64,000 nt of DNA from Ruegeria sp. PrR005. Its GTDB lineage: Bacteria > Pseudomonadota > Alphaproteobacteria > Rhodobacterales > Rhodobacteraceae. The DNA is taken from assembly GCF_010500245.1 (NCBI RefSeq), contig NZ_JAAGOX010000055.1, positions 1 to 64,000 of the forward strand. Reading direction: 5' to 3'. The number at the start of each line of letters is the position of its first letter. Position 1 is the stretch's first letter. Of this stretch, positions 42,647 to 52,600 are shown piece after piece. Below the pieces are notes generated by a model, which saw only the letters and a list, made by a program, of their open reading frames with translations, had not been told where the DNA came from and searched no databases. The position numbers and the translations under genes are program-made.

Positions 42647-43429
42647 TCACCGGCCTTCAAACTTTGCGGCACGCTTCTCCATGAAGGCAACCACGCCTTC
42701 CTGAAAATCGCGCGTGCGCCCGCATTCGCCCTGCAAATGCGCCTCGGAGGCGAGCTGATCCGGCAGCGACTTGCCAAAGCTGGAGCGGATCGCCTTTTTG
42801 ATATTGGCAAATGCGGCGGTCGGCCCTTCGGCCAGATAGGCCGCGCGCTTGCGCCAATGGGCGTCAAACTCGTCATCGGCGACAGCTTCCCAGATCATGC
42901 CCCAGCTTTCGGCCTGACGTGCGGTGATCTTGTCGGCAAACAGAGCTGCCCCCATTGCCTTGGCCAATCCCATCTGGCGCGGCAGGAACCAAGTGCCACC
43001 GGCATCGGGCATAAGGCCGATCCGGGCAAAGGCTTGGAGGAAGTAGGCGCTTTCGGTCGCAATCACCACGTCAGCGCACAGTGCCAGATTGGCTCCCGCC
43101 CCCGCCGCCGGGCCATTGACCGCAGCGATGGTCGGCACTGGGCAATCATAGATCGCCTCCAGCATGGGGTTGTATTCGTCCCGCAGGGTCCGCTCCAGAT
43201 CGATCTTGCCTGAACTGGCAGCATCGCCCAGATCCTGACCGGTGCAGAACGCACGCCCCGAGCCCGTCAACACAATGGCACGTGCCTCTTTGGCAGCTGC
43301 CCGCATCGCAAAGGTGATCTCGGCCCGCATCCGGCCGGTCAGGGCGTTCATCTTGTCCGGACGGTTCATCGTCAAAACCGCAAGGCCGTCGGTGATGTCC
43401 AGTGTGATCGTGTCGTATTCCATTTCCAT
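42647..43429 (-). CDS. Enoyl-CoA hydratase/isomerase family protein (PaaG-like)
   Basis: Crotonase-fold protein of 260 residues, acting on acyl-CoA thioesters. Oxyanion-hole segments are GSGRAFCTGQDL and NGPAAGAGANLALCADVV; the usual catalytic glutamate near ARIGLMPDAGG is replaced by an aspartate (PDAGG), as in 1,2-epoxyphenylacetyl-CoA isomerase PaaG. No other paa genes are nearby, so the substrate is open. The ATG follows GAGGG; it lies downstream of ccmH on the same strand. Confidence 0.8.
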   Translation of the reverse strand: MEMEYDTITLDITDGLAVLTMNRPDKMNALTGRMRAEITFAMRAAAKEARAIVLTGSGRAFCTGQDLGDAASSGKIDLERTLRDEYNPMLEAIYDCPVPTIAAVNGPAAGAGANLALCADVVIATESAYFLQAFARIGLMPDAGGTWFLPRQMGLAKAMGAALFADKITARQAESWGMIWEAVADDEFDAHWRKRAAYLAEGPTAAFANIKKAIRSSFGKSLPDQLASEAHLQGECGRTRDFQEGVVAFMEKRAAKFEGR

Positions 43430-43499
43430 GGCCCTCGGTCGCAGGTTCAATGGACGCAAACTGGCGCATGTCGGACCAATGGAAAAGGGGAACCGCGCG

Positions 43500-43952
43500 T
43501 CACTCCTCGAGAATACGACGCAGACGCTCCTGCTCATCGGTGCTCAGCGCCACTTCGACAGAGGCGGTCGCAGTCGACCTGTTCCGCACGAATGCCCAGC
43601 CCATCGCCGCGGCGGTCACCAACATAAGAGGTCCGGCCAGCCACAACATCCAGTTCGCACCGGATGTCGTGGGTTTCAGAAGGACATATTCGCCATAGCG
43701 ATCGACGATATAGTCAATGGCCTGCGTGTCGCTATCCCCGGCCACCAGCCGTTCCCGCAGCAGAATGCGCAGGTCGCGGGCAAGGTCAGCATTCGATTCG
43801 TCGATGCTTTCGTTTCGGCAAACCAGACAGCGCAACTCCTTGCTCAGTTCCCTCGCCCGCGATTCCAGTAACGGGTCATCCAGCACTTCGTCAGGCTGAA
43901 CTGCCCAGAGCGGCGCAGCCAGGAGCGTCAGGATCAGGATCAGCCGTTTCAT
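43500..43952 (-). CDS. ccmH: Cytochrome c maturation protein CcmH
   Basis: Periplasmic thioreductase, anchored at its C terminus, that reduces the apocytochrome CxxCH cysteines. The signal peptide is MKRLILILTLLAAPLWA; the redox pair is LRCLVCRN (C42, C45); a helix near residue 103-122 anchors it. At 150 residues it is the short form, without the CycH TPR domain. It overlaps ccmF by four bases. Confidence 0.93.
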   Translation of the reverse strand: MKRLILILTLLAAPLWAVQPDEVLDDPLLESRARELSKELRCLVCRNESIDESNADLARDLRILLRERLVAGDSDTQAIDYIVDRYGEYVLLKPTTSGANWMLWLAGPLMLVTAAAMGWAFVRNRSTATASVEVALSTDEQERLRRILEE

Positions 43953-45913
43953 TCCGCCGGAACTCCACCTGCCGGAGCATTTCGCGCGCCTGCGGCCACC
44001 CGGAACCGCCGGTCACTAAGGCTGAGAAGACCACCAATCGCCATCAACAGCGACCCGGCCCAGATCCAATTGGCGAAGGGTTTGATATAGGTCCGCATGG
44101 TCCAACCACCATCATCCTGACGGTCGCCGATCACTACATAGACATCCCGCAGGAACCGATAGTCAATTGCCGCCTCTGTCGTAGGCATCCGGGCCACCGG
44201 GTACTCGCGCTTCTCGGGGTTCAGTACCGCCACCTGGCGGTCATCCTTCTCCAGCCGGACTGTGGCCATTGTCGAGAAATAGTTGGGCCCGGGTACCCGC
44301 TCGACCGCGTCCAGCGTCAGGGTAAACCCGCCCACCTCGAACGGCTCGCCGATGCGGGCAACGCGGATATCCTCCACTTCCCAGGCCAATAGCCCGGCAA
44401 TGGCGAACATCGTGACACCCAATCCGGTATGCGCGACCGCCTTGCCCCAGTCCGCACGCGGCAGGCGCAGAATTCTGGCAAACTTGCCCGTCCGCCCTGT
44501 CCGGCTCCACAGATCTATTATCGCTCCGAAAGTGATCCAAGCTCCCAGGAACAGACCTACAGGACCCAACGCACTACGCCCCGACTGCATGGCCCAGACC
44601 AGCATGGCCAGTGTCAGTGCCAGGAAGAAGGCAAACCGCAGGCTGTAAGCCGCGCGCGCCAGCTTGCCACGCTTCCACGGCAAGATGGCGCCCAGCGGCA
44701 GCGCCAGACCCAGAACCACCATGAAGGGCGTGAAGGCCGCGTTGAAGAATGGCGCACCAACCGACAACTTACGGTCAAAGAACATCTCGGCAACGATTGG
44801 CCAGAGTGTACCGAAGAACACTACAAACGATCCGACCGCCAGCAGGATATTGTTCAGCACAAGCGCGCTTTCACGGCTTACGACCGAAAAGACTCCTTTG
44901 GCCTCCATCACCTGCGCCCGTGCGGCAAAAAGCGTCAATGCGCCGCCGGTGAAGATTCCCAGGATACCCAGGATGAACATGCCCCGCTCGGGGTCGTTGG
45001 CAAAGGCATGCACACTGGTCAACAGGCCGGAACGTACAATGAACGTGCCGATCAGCGAGAATCCAAAGGCCAGGATCGCCAGCAGAATGGTCCAGCTTTT
45101 CAGCGCCTCACGCTTCTCCACCACGATGGCCGAATGCAAAAGCGCGGCGGCCAGGAGCCAGGGCATGAAAGAGGCGTTCTCGACCGGGTCCCAGAACCAA
45201 AACCCACCCCAGCCCAGTTCGTAGTAGGCCCACCAAGACCCCAGCGCGATGCCGATGGTCAAGAATATCCAGGCCGCCAGTGTCCAGGGCCGTACCCAGC
45301 GAGCCCAGGCCGCATCGACACGCCCCTCGATGAGAGCCGCCACGGCAAAGGAGAACGCCATGCTCAGCCCCACATAGCCGAGATAGAGAAACGGCGGATG
45401 GAATGCGAGGCCCGGATCCTGCAACAGAGGGTTCAGGTCCTGCCCGTCAAAGGGCGGCACCGCCAGCCGCAGGAAGGGGTTCGAAGTAAAGAGGATAAAG
45501 GCAAAGAAAGCCACAGCGATCGCCGATTGAACCGCAAGCACGCGGGCCTTGAGCGTGGGCGGCAGTTCGCCGCCAAACCAGGCCGCCATCGCGCCGAATA
45601 GTGTCACGATCAGCACCCACAGCAGCATCGAACCCTCGTGATTGCCCCATGTGCCGCTGATCTTGTAGAGCATCGGCTTCGCCGAATGGCTGTTCAGCAC
45701 CACCAGCCGCAGCGAGAAATCCGAGGTCACAAAGGCCCAGACCAGCGCGGCAAAGGCAAAGGCGGTCAGCAGGAACTGTATTCCCGCGGCCGGTTCAGCG
45801 ACCGCCATCCACGAAGTCCAGCGTTTCTGAGCACCAACCATCGGCACAACCATCTGTACGATAGCGACCATGAAGGCGAGGATGAGGGCGAAGTGACCGA
45901 GTTCTGTAACCAT
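43949..45913 (-). CDS. ccmF: Heme lyase subunit CcmF
   Basis: Large polytopic inner-membrane protein (654 residues, about 15 helices) that joins heme from holo-CcmE to apocytochrome c. The WWD domain reads WGGFWFWDPVENASFMPW, and conserved periplasmic histidines lie at LAFHPPFLYLGYVG and at TSVHAFANDP. The ATG at 45913 fits the first helix. It is co-transcribed with ccmH. Confidence 0.95.
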   Translation of the reverse strand: MVTELGHFALILAFMVAIVQMVVPMVGAQKRWTSWMAVAEPAAGIQFLLTAFAFAALVWAFVTSDFSLRLVVLNSHSAKPMLYKISGTWGNHEGSMLLWVLIVTLFGAMAAWFGGELPPTLKARVLAVQSAIAVAFFAFILFTSNPFLRLAVPPFDGQDLNPLLQDPGLAFHPPFLYLGYVGLSMAFSFAVAALIEGRVDAAWARWVRPWTLAAWIFLTIGIALGSWWAYYELGWGGFWFWDPVENASFMPWLLAAALLHSAIVVEKREALKSWTILLAILAFGFSLIGTFIVRSGLLTSVHAFANDPERGMFILGILGIFTGGALTLFAARAQVMEAKGVFSVVSRESALVLNNILLAVGSFVVFFGTLWPIVAEMFFDRKLSVGAPFFNAAFTPFMVVLGLALPLGAILPWKRGKLARAAYSLRFAFFLALTLAMLVWAMQSGRSALGPVGLFLGAWITFGAIIDLWSRTGRTGKFARILRLPRADWGKAVAHTGLGVTMFAIAGLLAWEVEDIRVARIGEPFEVGGFTLTLDAVERVPGPNYFSTMATVRLEKDDRQVAVLNPEKREYPVARMPTTEAAIDYRFLRDVYVVIGDRQDDGGWTMRTYIKPFANWIWAGSLLMAIGGLLSLSDRRFRVAAGARNAPAGGVPAE

Positions 45914-45988
45914 GGGCCGAGATATAAACCCCGGCCCGGGTACAGCCAATCCCTTTCGCCGGGATTTGCAGCGCATAGTGTCGCGCCG

Positions 45989-46567
45989 TCAGGCCCTTTT
46001 TATACGGCGCCAGTCCTCCAGGGCACGGTTGACCTCGGGGGTGGTTGCCGCCAGCGCCATTTCCGCGTCAGTACCGGCATCGGCCGCACCTGGGCTGTCA
46101 AAGCGCAACGCTCGCAATGCACGGATGTTCTCCACCGCCTGCGGAACCCGGCTGATCGTGGTAGCTAGGTCGCGCTGAAAATCCTGCGCCTTGGCCTGGT
46201 GGCGAGCTCCGAAGTAAAACGACACGATCACCCCCAGCAGCCACCAGAGCGGTTCCGGCACGAGCCCAATTCCCTGCATCCGCTCGGCAAACCAGATCGG
46301 ATCGGACATCGCCGCGATGAACAGGCCCAGCGTCCCCAGCGCCATCGCCGGGCGCGGCAGCCGGTTCAGCCCGTCCATGAAACGGTCGAATCCGCCGCGC
46401 CTCGGCACAACGAATTCCGCAGAAAACTGGTCCAACGCGCTCATCTGCACGTCGCGCGCCCGTTCCGCCCCCGCCTCGGCATTCTCGCGAAACACCTCGG
46501 TCGTCTCGCGTACCACATTGCGTCCGCCACCGAACAACAGCTCGATCAACCCACCGATCAGACCCAT
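45989..46567 (-). CDS. Holin of the gene-transfer-agent release type
   Basis: A 192-residue membrane protein. The N terminus is an amphipathic GLIGGLIELLFGGG, followed by a charged helix and two transmembrane helices (about 72-92 and 104-122). It resembles the 3-TM holin used for release of RcGTA particles in Rhodobacter capsulatus. It forms holes that let the endolysin reach the wall. It overlaps the endolysin gene by 10 bases. No GTA capsid genes are in the window, as in R. capsulatus, where the lysis pair is unlinked. Confidence 0.8.
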   Translation of the reverse strand: MGLIGGLIELLFGGGRNVVRETTEVFRENAEAGAERARDVQMSALDQFSAEFVVPRRGGFDRFMDGLNRLPRPAMALGTLGLFIAAMSDPIWFAERMQGIGLVPEPLWWLLGVIVSFYFGARHQAKAQDFQRDLATTISRVPQAVENIRALRALRFDSPGAADAGTDAEMALAATTPEVNRALEDWRRIKRA

Positions 46568-47169
46568 CCTGAGACCCTCCGCGTAAACTCAGCCGTGCTC
46601 ATATGGTATTCGGGCGCCATGAATTCCTCGGCCCGCTTGATCCAGCCGCCCTTGTCGCCGCTGCTGCTGCGGGCATATTTGCGACTAGCCGGGCGCCGGT
46701 CGGCGAGCCGGAAGTAATAGTTGCGCCGCGCCACCCCATAGGCATCCCGCAGCGCCTCGGGGCGCGGGATCGCGGCATCCCGCGCCGCGTGCAGGGTCTG
46801 CGGCCCGATCGCGCCGTCCACTGACACGTCATACCCCATATCGCGCAGCAGCCGTTGCAGGATCTTCACTGCGTTGCCGCCCGCGTTCACATACATGTCG
46901 AACAGCGACGCCTGCACCGCCTCGGGCATCTCGCCGATGCGCGGGCGGGCGTAGTAATGGGTCAGAAAAATCTCAACCGCCTGCTCCTGGCTCAGCGCCC
47001 GCACATCGGCGACATCCACTACCCCGTCACCGGTCACATCCAACCCCAGCCGCCGCAAGGTGTGGATGGTTACCCCGAAATTGGTCGCCCCACCCGGGTC
47101 ATCAGGATCGTTCACGAACCCGCCCTCTCGCGCCACGATGTCTTGAGCGATCTGCCGTACCGTCTGCAT
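46558..47169 (-). CDS. GTA-type endolysin (glycoside hydrolase 108-like muramidase)
   Basis: Peptidoglycan hydrolase of 203 residues. The catalytic motif REGGFVNDPDDPGGATNFGVT contains E15, the presumed acid of the GH108 family, and residues about 108-130 (GYDVSVDGAIGPQTL) form a putative peptidoglycan-binding segment. No signal peptide is present, so export would need the adjacent holin. It lies between ccmE and ccmF and follows a palindrome plus GGAGG. Confidence 0.88.
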   Translation of the reverse strand: MQTVRQIAQDIVAREGGFVNDPDDPGGATNFGVTIHTLRRLGLDVTGDGVVDVADVRALSQEQAVEIFLTHYYARPRIGEMPEAVQASLFDMYVNAGGNAVKILQRLLRDMGYDVSVDGAIGPQTLHAARDAAIPRPEALRDAYGVARRNYYFRLADRRPASRKYARSSSGDKGGWIKRAEEFMAPEYHMSTAEFTRRVSGWV

Positions 47170-47182
47170 TGGTCTCGACCTC

Positions 47183-47201
47183 CATCAGAACCGCTCTGAT
47201 G
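47183..47201. promoter_or_regulatory. Palindrome in front of the endolysin-holin genes
   Basis: CATCAGA-N5-TCTGATG forms a perfect seven-base dyad that ends about 14 bases before the endolysin ATG, abutting the ribosome binding site. It may be an operator or a translation-controlling hairpin. A single TTAACC half-site, of the kind bound by CtrA, lies further upstream (near 47218). Confidence 0.45.
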
Positions 47202-47233
47202 AGGCCGCAAAAGGGTTAAGCCTGCGACACAAC

Positions 47234-47261
47234 AAAGGGCGCCACTTACGCAACGCCCTTT
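47234..47261 (-). terminator. Terminator downstream of ccmE
   Basis: AAAGGGCG and CGCCCTTT (47234-47241, 47254-47261) form an eight-base stem, followed on the minus strand by TTGTTGTG. It separates ccmE from the lysis genes. Confidence 0.6.
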
Positions 47262-47301
47262 CCTTCATTTCGCGCCAGATACTCCCGCCGAAGGCGCCCG
47301 T

Positions 47302-47745
47302 TTAGCTTTCCGGCGCCTGATAAACGCCCTGTTCCTTGAGCGCGTCCATAACCTCTTTCGGCATATAGGTTTCGTCGTGTTTCGCTAGGATTTCAGAGGC
47401 TTCGAAGACACCGTTGACGTACCGCCCGGTTCCGATCATGCCCTGGTTCTCGCCAAACAGATCCGGCAGTACACCTGTAAACACCACTGGCACGCTTTCG
47501 CCGCCATCGGTGACAGAGAACCGGACTGTTTCACCCTGACCGCGGATCAGGGTCCCTTCCTCGACCAGTCCGCCAAGGCGAAACACTTCAGTGGCCGCCG
47601 GCGGTTCCGCGATCACCTGGCTGGGTGCGCGAAAGAAGTTTATGCCATCCCGCATGGCATATCCGATCAAGCCGGTCGCCAAAACCAAGGCCACGGCGGC
47701 CACGGCAATAACCTGTATGCGACGTTGTTTCTTCAGCGATTTCAT
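47302..47745 (-). CDS. ccmE: Periplasmic heme chaperone CcmE
   Basis: Binds heme covalently before delivery to CcmF. The 147-residue protein has one N-terminal anchor (about 11-30), an OB-fold and the heme motif HDETYMP with H123 and Y127. It lies upstream of the GTA lysis pair and the rest of the ccm genes, from which a terminator separates it. Confidence 0.94.
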   Translation of the reverse strand: MKSLKKQRRIQVIAVAAVALVLATGLIGYAMRDGINFFRAPSQVIAEPPAATEVFRLGGLVEEGTLIRGQGETVRFSVTDGGESVPVVFTGVLPDLFGENQGMIGTGRYVNGVFEASEILAKHDETYMPKEVMDALKEQGVYQAPES

Positions 47746-47920
47746 AGCGTCCTCACCAGAAAGAGCGGGGCCATCATCAGACCAGTAGTTGACCGTTCAG
47801 CTAACATCGAATTGGCGCTCTGCAAGGTCTTGCGGCTGCTACCTTTTGTCAGCGGTTACGGTTTCACGATCAGGTTGATACCGCAATAGGCGTTGAATTC
47901 GGCCACGGCCTTGACCGAAG

Positions 47921-48730
47921 TCAGGCGGCCTGAAACTCGATCTTGCGCCGCAGGAACTGGGTAGCCCGGCTGCTCACGGTTGCGGGTTTGCCTGTCGTCA
48001 GATAGCCGCCCTTACCCGATCCCAGCATGTTCGGATGACGTTTCAGATAGTCGGCCAGGCTTTCCGCAACCAGATCTCCCTGGCTGAATACTGTGACCTC
48101 GGGACCCAGCGCGTCCTGGAAAGCCTCGGCCATCAACGGATAATGCGTACAACCCAGAATGGCCGCCTGCGGACAGGGCATCTTGCGTTTCAGCGCGTCC
48201 ACATGACTGCGTACCAGCGCTTCGGCCAGGATCAGGTCTCCCTCTTCGATGGCATCGACCACCCCGCCACAGGCCTGCGCCTCGACATCCACACCGATGG
48301 CGCGAAAGGCCAGTTCGCGTTGGAACGCGCGGCTGGCCACGGTGGCGGGCGTTGCAAACAGGGCGACGTTCTTGACCTCGACCTCGCGCGGGGGGCTGTT
48401 GTCGCCCCATTGCCGCTCGGTCAGCGCTTCGATCAGCGGCACGAACACGCCAAGCACCCGCTTGCCCGGTGGAACACCCTCTTCCTGCATCCGGCGCAGC
48501 GCTGCGGCGCTGGCGGTGTTGCAGGCCAGAATCACTAGGTCGCAGCCCCGGTTCCACAGGTCATGCACCGCCGTCCGGGTCAGCTGAAAGATATCCTCGG
48601 GCGTGCGCACCCCATAAGGTGCATGGGCGCTGTCGGCATAGTAGAGAAACTCTACATCCGGCAACCGTTTCTGCGCCGCTTCCAGCACGGTCAGGCCACC
48701 CAGGCCCGAATCGAATATCCCTACTGCCAT
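47921..48730 (-). CDS. murI: Glutamate racemase
   Basis: Makes D-glutamate for peptidoglycan. The two catalytic cysteines are C70 (ACNTASA) and C194 (GCTHYPL), and the N terminus [14 protein letters not shown] is conserved. Length 269 is standard. It lies 8 bases after the acyltransferase gene. The 175 bases between murI and ccmE hold no gene I can support. Confidence 0.95.
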   Translation of the reverse strand: MAVGIFDSGLGGLTVLEAAQKRLPDVEFLYYADSAHAPYGVRTPEDIFQLTRTAVHDLWNRGCDLVILACNTASAAALRRMQEEGVPPGKRVLGVFVPLIEALTERQWGDNSPPREVEVKNVALFATPATVASRAFQRELAFRAIGVDVEAQACGGVVDAIEEGDLILAEALVRSHVDALKRKMPCPQAAILGCTHYPLMAEAFQDALGPEVTVFSQGDLVAESLADYLKRHPNMLGSGKGGYLTTGKPATVSSRATQFLRRKIEFQAA

Positions 48731-48738
48731 CTGTCCCT

Positions 48739-49617
48739 TCAGGCGCGATGCCGTTCCTCGAATTCATAGCCGTAGTCAAAAGACTTGAGCGGCGTCGGAG
48801 ACAGCTCATACGTCGCCTTGCGCAGAAAATCCATCATCTTGCGCGTGTCCCGGGCCAGAGGGTCCAGAATGTCGCGGCCGATGGGCTGGCCCACCACCAC
48901 GCGCACCGGTGTATCCACCCGCTTGCGGAATTCCTTGATCAACAACCCCATGCGCAGGGTCGAATGCAGGTGGCTGGCGATCTGGAACAGGCGGCTGGTA
49001 TGACCGTCAAAGAAGACCGGCACCACCACCGCATTGGATTTTGCCACCATCCGGGCCGTAAACCCGCGCCAGCCCGGATCCATCGGATGCGAGAACGGGT
49101 GCAACCCGGTCGAGACGGTACCGCCGGGAAAGATACCGATCGCGCCGCCCTGCCCCAGATAGCTTAGCGCCTGTCGACGGGTGTCGAGGTTCAGCTGCAC
49201 CGCCTCGCGGGTGTCGTCGAACGAGATCGGCAGGATGATCCGGTTGATGTCCTCGGCCTTTCGGAAAACCCGGTTTGCCATGATGCGGAAATCGCCCCGT
49301 GTCCGCGCCAGAATATGTCCCATCATCAGCCCGTCGAGGATGCCGTAAGGATGATTGGCGATCAGGATCAGCGGCCCGTCCTTCGGGATATTCTCCAGAG
49401 TGCCGCCCACCACATCCAGCGTCAGGCCGTATCGCTCGACAATCACCGCCCAGAAATCGCGGCCCCGGGCGACTTCCTGCTCATATCCTTGCGCGCGCCG
49501 GATCAAGCTCAGGCGTCCGGTGGTGTTCTCCATCAGGCGGATCACCGCCCGACCTCCCCTGGTCACGGCGGAATGGGCATAGCTGATATCGCGGGCGATA
49601 TGGCGCTCTGCGGTCAT
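48739..49617 (-). CDS. Lysophospholipid acyltransferase family protein (PlsC-like)
   Basis: Membrane-associated acyltransferase of 292 residues. The catalytic motif is NHPYGILDG (H-x4-D); the phosphate-binding block is [10 protein letters not shown], the third block [12 protein letters not shown] and the last [10 protein letters not shown]. It probably acylates a lysolipid or an ornithine- or glycerol-phosphate backbone; the exact acceptor is unclear because this is not canonical PlsC. GGAG lies six bases before ATG 49617. It is translated just upstream of murI. Confidence 0.83.
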   Translation of the reverse strand: MTAERHIARDISYAHSAVTRGGRAVIRLMENTTGRLSLIRRAQGYEQEVARGRDFWAVIVERYGLTLDVVGGTLENIPKDGPLILIANHPYGILDGLMMGHILARTRGDFRIMANRVFRKAEDINRIILPISFDDTREAVQLNLDTRRQALSYLGQGGAIGIFPGGTVSTGLHPFSHPMDPGWRGFTARMVAKSNAVVVPVFFDGHTSRLFQIASHLHSTLRMGLLIKEFRKRVDTPVRVVVGQPIGRDILDPLARDTRKMMDFLRKATYELSPTPLKSFDYGYEFEERHRA

Positions 49618-49696
49618 GAACGGCTCCGAAAAAACTGCCCCTGAAATAGGGGCAGTCCTGGACTTTGCATAGAGCCTGTAACAGTCAGATGACGCG

Positions 49697-52600
49697 TTAT
49701 TCCGCCGCTTTTGCCATCGACGGGCCACCCTGGCGGATTACCGCCAAGAGCTCTTCGCGCCGTTTGGCGGCCTTGGCTTCGTTCGCCTGCTTGACCAGAC
49801 CGAATCCGCGGATCTCCAGAGGCAGCCGCGCCAGCGCCACGATGGCATCGCGGGTGCGGGTGTCGAGTTTCGGTAGCACTTCGCGCATGTCTGCCTCGTA
49901 TTGCCGGATCAGCGCCCGCTCCATCTTGCGCTCGGCGGTATAGCCGAACAGATCGAGCGGCGTGCCGCGCAGTCCCTTCATCCGCGCCAACAACTTGAAG
50001 AGCCCCAGCCAGCGCTCGGAAAACTCACGCTTTTTCGGACGCCCATCCGCATCCTTGCCGCCCAGGATCGGCGGTGCCAGATGCAGGGTCAGCTTCAGAT
50101 CGCCATCGAATTCGGCGGCAGCCTTGTCGCGGCTGTCGAGCAGCAGGCGCGCCACCTCGTATTCGTCCTTGTAGGACAAGAGTTTGTGATAGCCCTCGGC
50201 CACCGCCGCGCGCAGATCGCCGTCCTCGATCCCGTCGACCACCTTGCGGTAGCGTTTGGCCAGACGCGCTCCCTGATAGGCGGTCAGATGCTCAGCCCGA
50301 TAGGCAATCTTGTCCTCGGGAGATTTCGGCAGGTCGACCACATTGGGCCGGATCAGCCGTGCGGCCTCATCTGCATGCAGCACTGCCCAGCGGCCGATGT
50401 CAAAGGCGCGCTTGTTGCGCTCGACCGCGGCACCGTTCATCTCGATCGCCTGCATGATGGCCTCGTGGCTGACTGGCAGCAGCCCGCGCTGCCAGGCGGC
50501 GCCGAACACCATCATGTTGGAATAGATCGAATCGCCCATCACCGCCCGCGCCAGTTCCGAGGCGTCGAACAGGTCCAGCCGCTCTTTCAGTCGCGCCTCA
50601 AGCGCAAGGCTCAGTCGGTCGGCGGGGATGGTGAAATCGGTGTTACGTGTAAAATCGCCGGTGATGATCTCGTGGCTGTTGACCACAGCGCCTGTGGTGC
50701 CGGTACGGGTCAGGCCCAGCGTCTTGGCTCCAGCGCTGACCACAAGGTCACCACCGATCAGCGCATGCGCCTCGCCGGTGGCGACGCGGATGGCGCTGAT
50801 ATCCTCGGGCCGGTTGGCGATGCGGCAATGGATGTGCACGGCGCCGCCCTTTTGCGCCAGCCCCGCCATTTCCATCATGCCCGCGCCCTTGCCGTCGATC
50901 TGCGCAGCCTGCGCCAGCACTGCCCCGATAGTCACGACGCCGGTGCCGCCGACACCGGTGATCACCACGTTATGGGTGCCTGTAATGGCGGGCAACTCGG
51001 GCATCGGCAGATGCGGCAGGTCGATCTCGGCGGTGGCTTCCTTGCGGATCTTGGCCCCCTGCACGGTAACGAAGGACGGGCAGAACCCTTTGACGCAAGA
51101 GAAATCCTTGTTGCACGAGGATTGATCGATGGCGCGCTTGCGGCCCAGTTCGGTCTCCTTGGGCACGATCGAGACACAGTTCGACTGCACCCCGCAATCG
51201 CCACAGCCCTCGCAGATATCGGTATTGATGAACACCCGCTTGTCCGGATCGGGGAAGGTGCCGCGCTTACGGCGACGGCGTTTCTCGGCGGCGCAGGTCT
51301 GGATATAGACGATGGCGCTGACGCCCTCGATCTCGCGGAACCGTTTTTGCACCTGCATCAACTCGGCGCGCTCGTAGAACGGGACACCAGCGGGGAATTG
51401 CGACCGGTCCACGTCTTCCTTGTCGTCATAGACAACGGCCAGCTCCTTGACACCCATCGCCTTCAGCTCGGCCACGATGCGCGGCGCGGTCAGATCGCCC
51501 TCGTTCTCCTGCCCGCCGGTCATTGCGACCGCGTCGTTGAACAGGATCTTGTAGGTGATGTTGGTGCCAGCGGCCAAGGCGGCGCGGATCGCCTGCACGC
51601 CGGAATGGTTATAGGTGCCGTCGCCCAGGTTCTGGAACACGTGCTTGGTCTTGGAAAACGGCGCCTCGCCGATCCAGTTCGCACCCTCGCCACCCATATG
51701 GGTAAAGCCTTGGGTGTTCCGGTCCATCCACTGCACCATGTAGTGACAGCCGATCCCGGCATAGGCGCGGCTGCCATCGGGCACCTTGGTCGAGCTGTTG
51801 TGTGGGCAGCCTGAGCAGAAATACGGCAGACGCGACGCGATTTCCTGCGCGTTGTCGTTGCGCCGCGCATCGGCCAGAGCATTAAGGCCGGCTCGAATCC
51901 CATCGGTCTCGCGCCCCTCTTCGATAAAGATCCCACCCAGTTTCTCGGCGATCAGGATCGGATCCAGCGCGCCACGGGTCGGGAACAGCTCTTCGCGGTG
52001 CATCGCCCCGGCGCCGCCCTTGTACCAGCCATACACGCGGCGGCCCTGACGGTCGTCAAAGATGGCTTCCTTGACCTGCACCTCGATCAGCTTGCGCTTT
52101 TCCTCGACGATCACCACCAAGTCCAGATCTTCGGCCCAGTCGTGGAAACTCTGCATGTCCAGCGGAAAGGTCTGGCCGATTTTGTAGGTGGTGATGCCCA
52201 GACGCTCGGCCTCGTTCTCGTCGATGTTCAAGAGCGACATGGCATGCACAAGGTCGAGCCAGTTCTTGCCCGCCGCAGCGATACCGATCTTGGCGCCCGG
52301 CTTGCCCCAGACCCGCTTGTCCATCCGGTTGGCGCGGCTGAAGGCCTCGGCGGCAAAGCGTTTGTAATCTATGATCCGTCCCTCTTGCAGGTGCGGCGTG
52401 TCGCCCAGACGGATGTTCAGCCCGCCCTCGGGCATGTCAAAACCGGGGGTCACCAGCTGCATCCGGTCGGGACGGCCATCCACGACCGAAGTCACTTCGA
52501 TCGTATCCTTCATGGTCTTGAGACCAACCCAGAGACCAGAGAACCGGCTCAAGGCATAACCATAGATGCCGTAGTCCAGAATCTCCTGAACACCTGCCGG

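Noticed and set aside
47856-47920. Short open run downstream of murI that translates to ...FNAYCGINLIVKP before TAA
   Set aside because: It is in a different frame from murI, about 20 codons long, with no start codon or ribosome binding site; it may be a decayed gene end but cannot be supported.
49901-51814. A 637-codon open frame opposite the indolepyruvate oxidoreductase gene
   Set aside because: The minus-strand product has clear cofactor motifs and the expected length; the opposite frame is a high-GC shadow rich in His and Arg.
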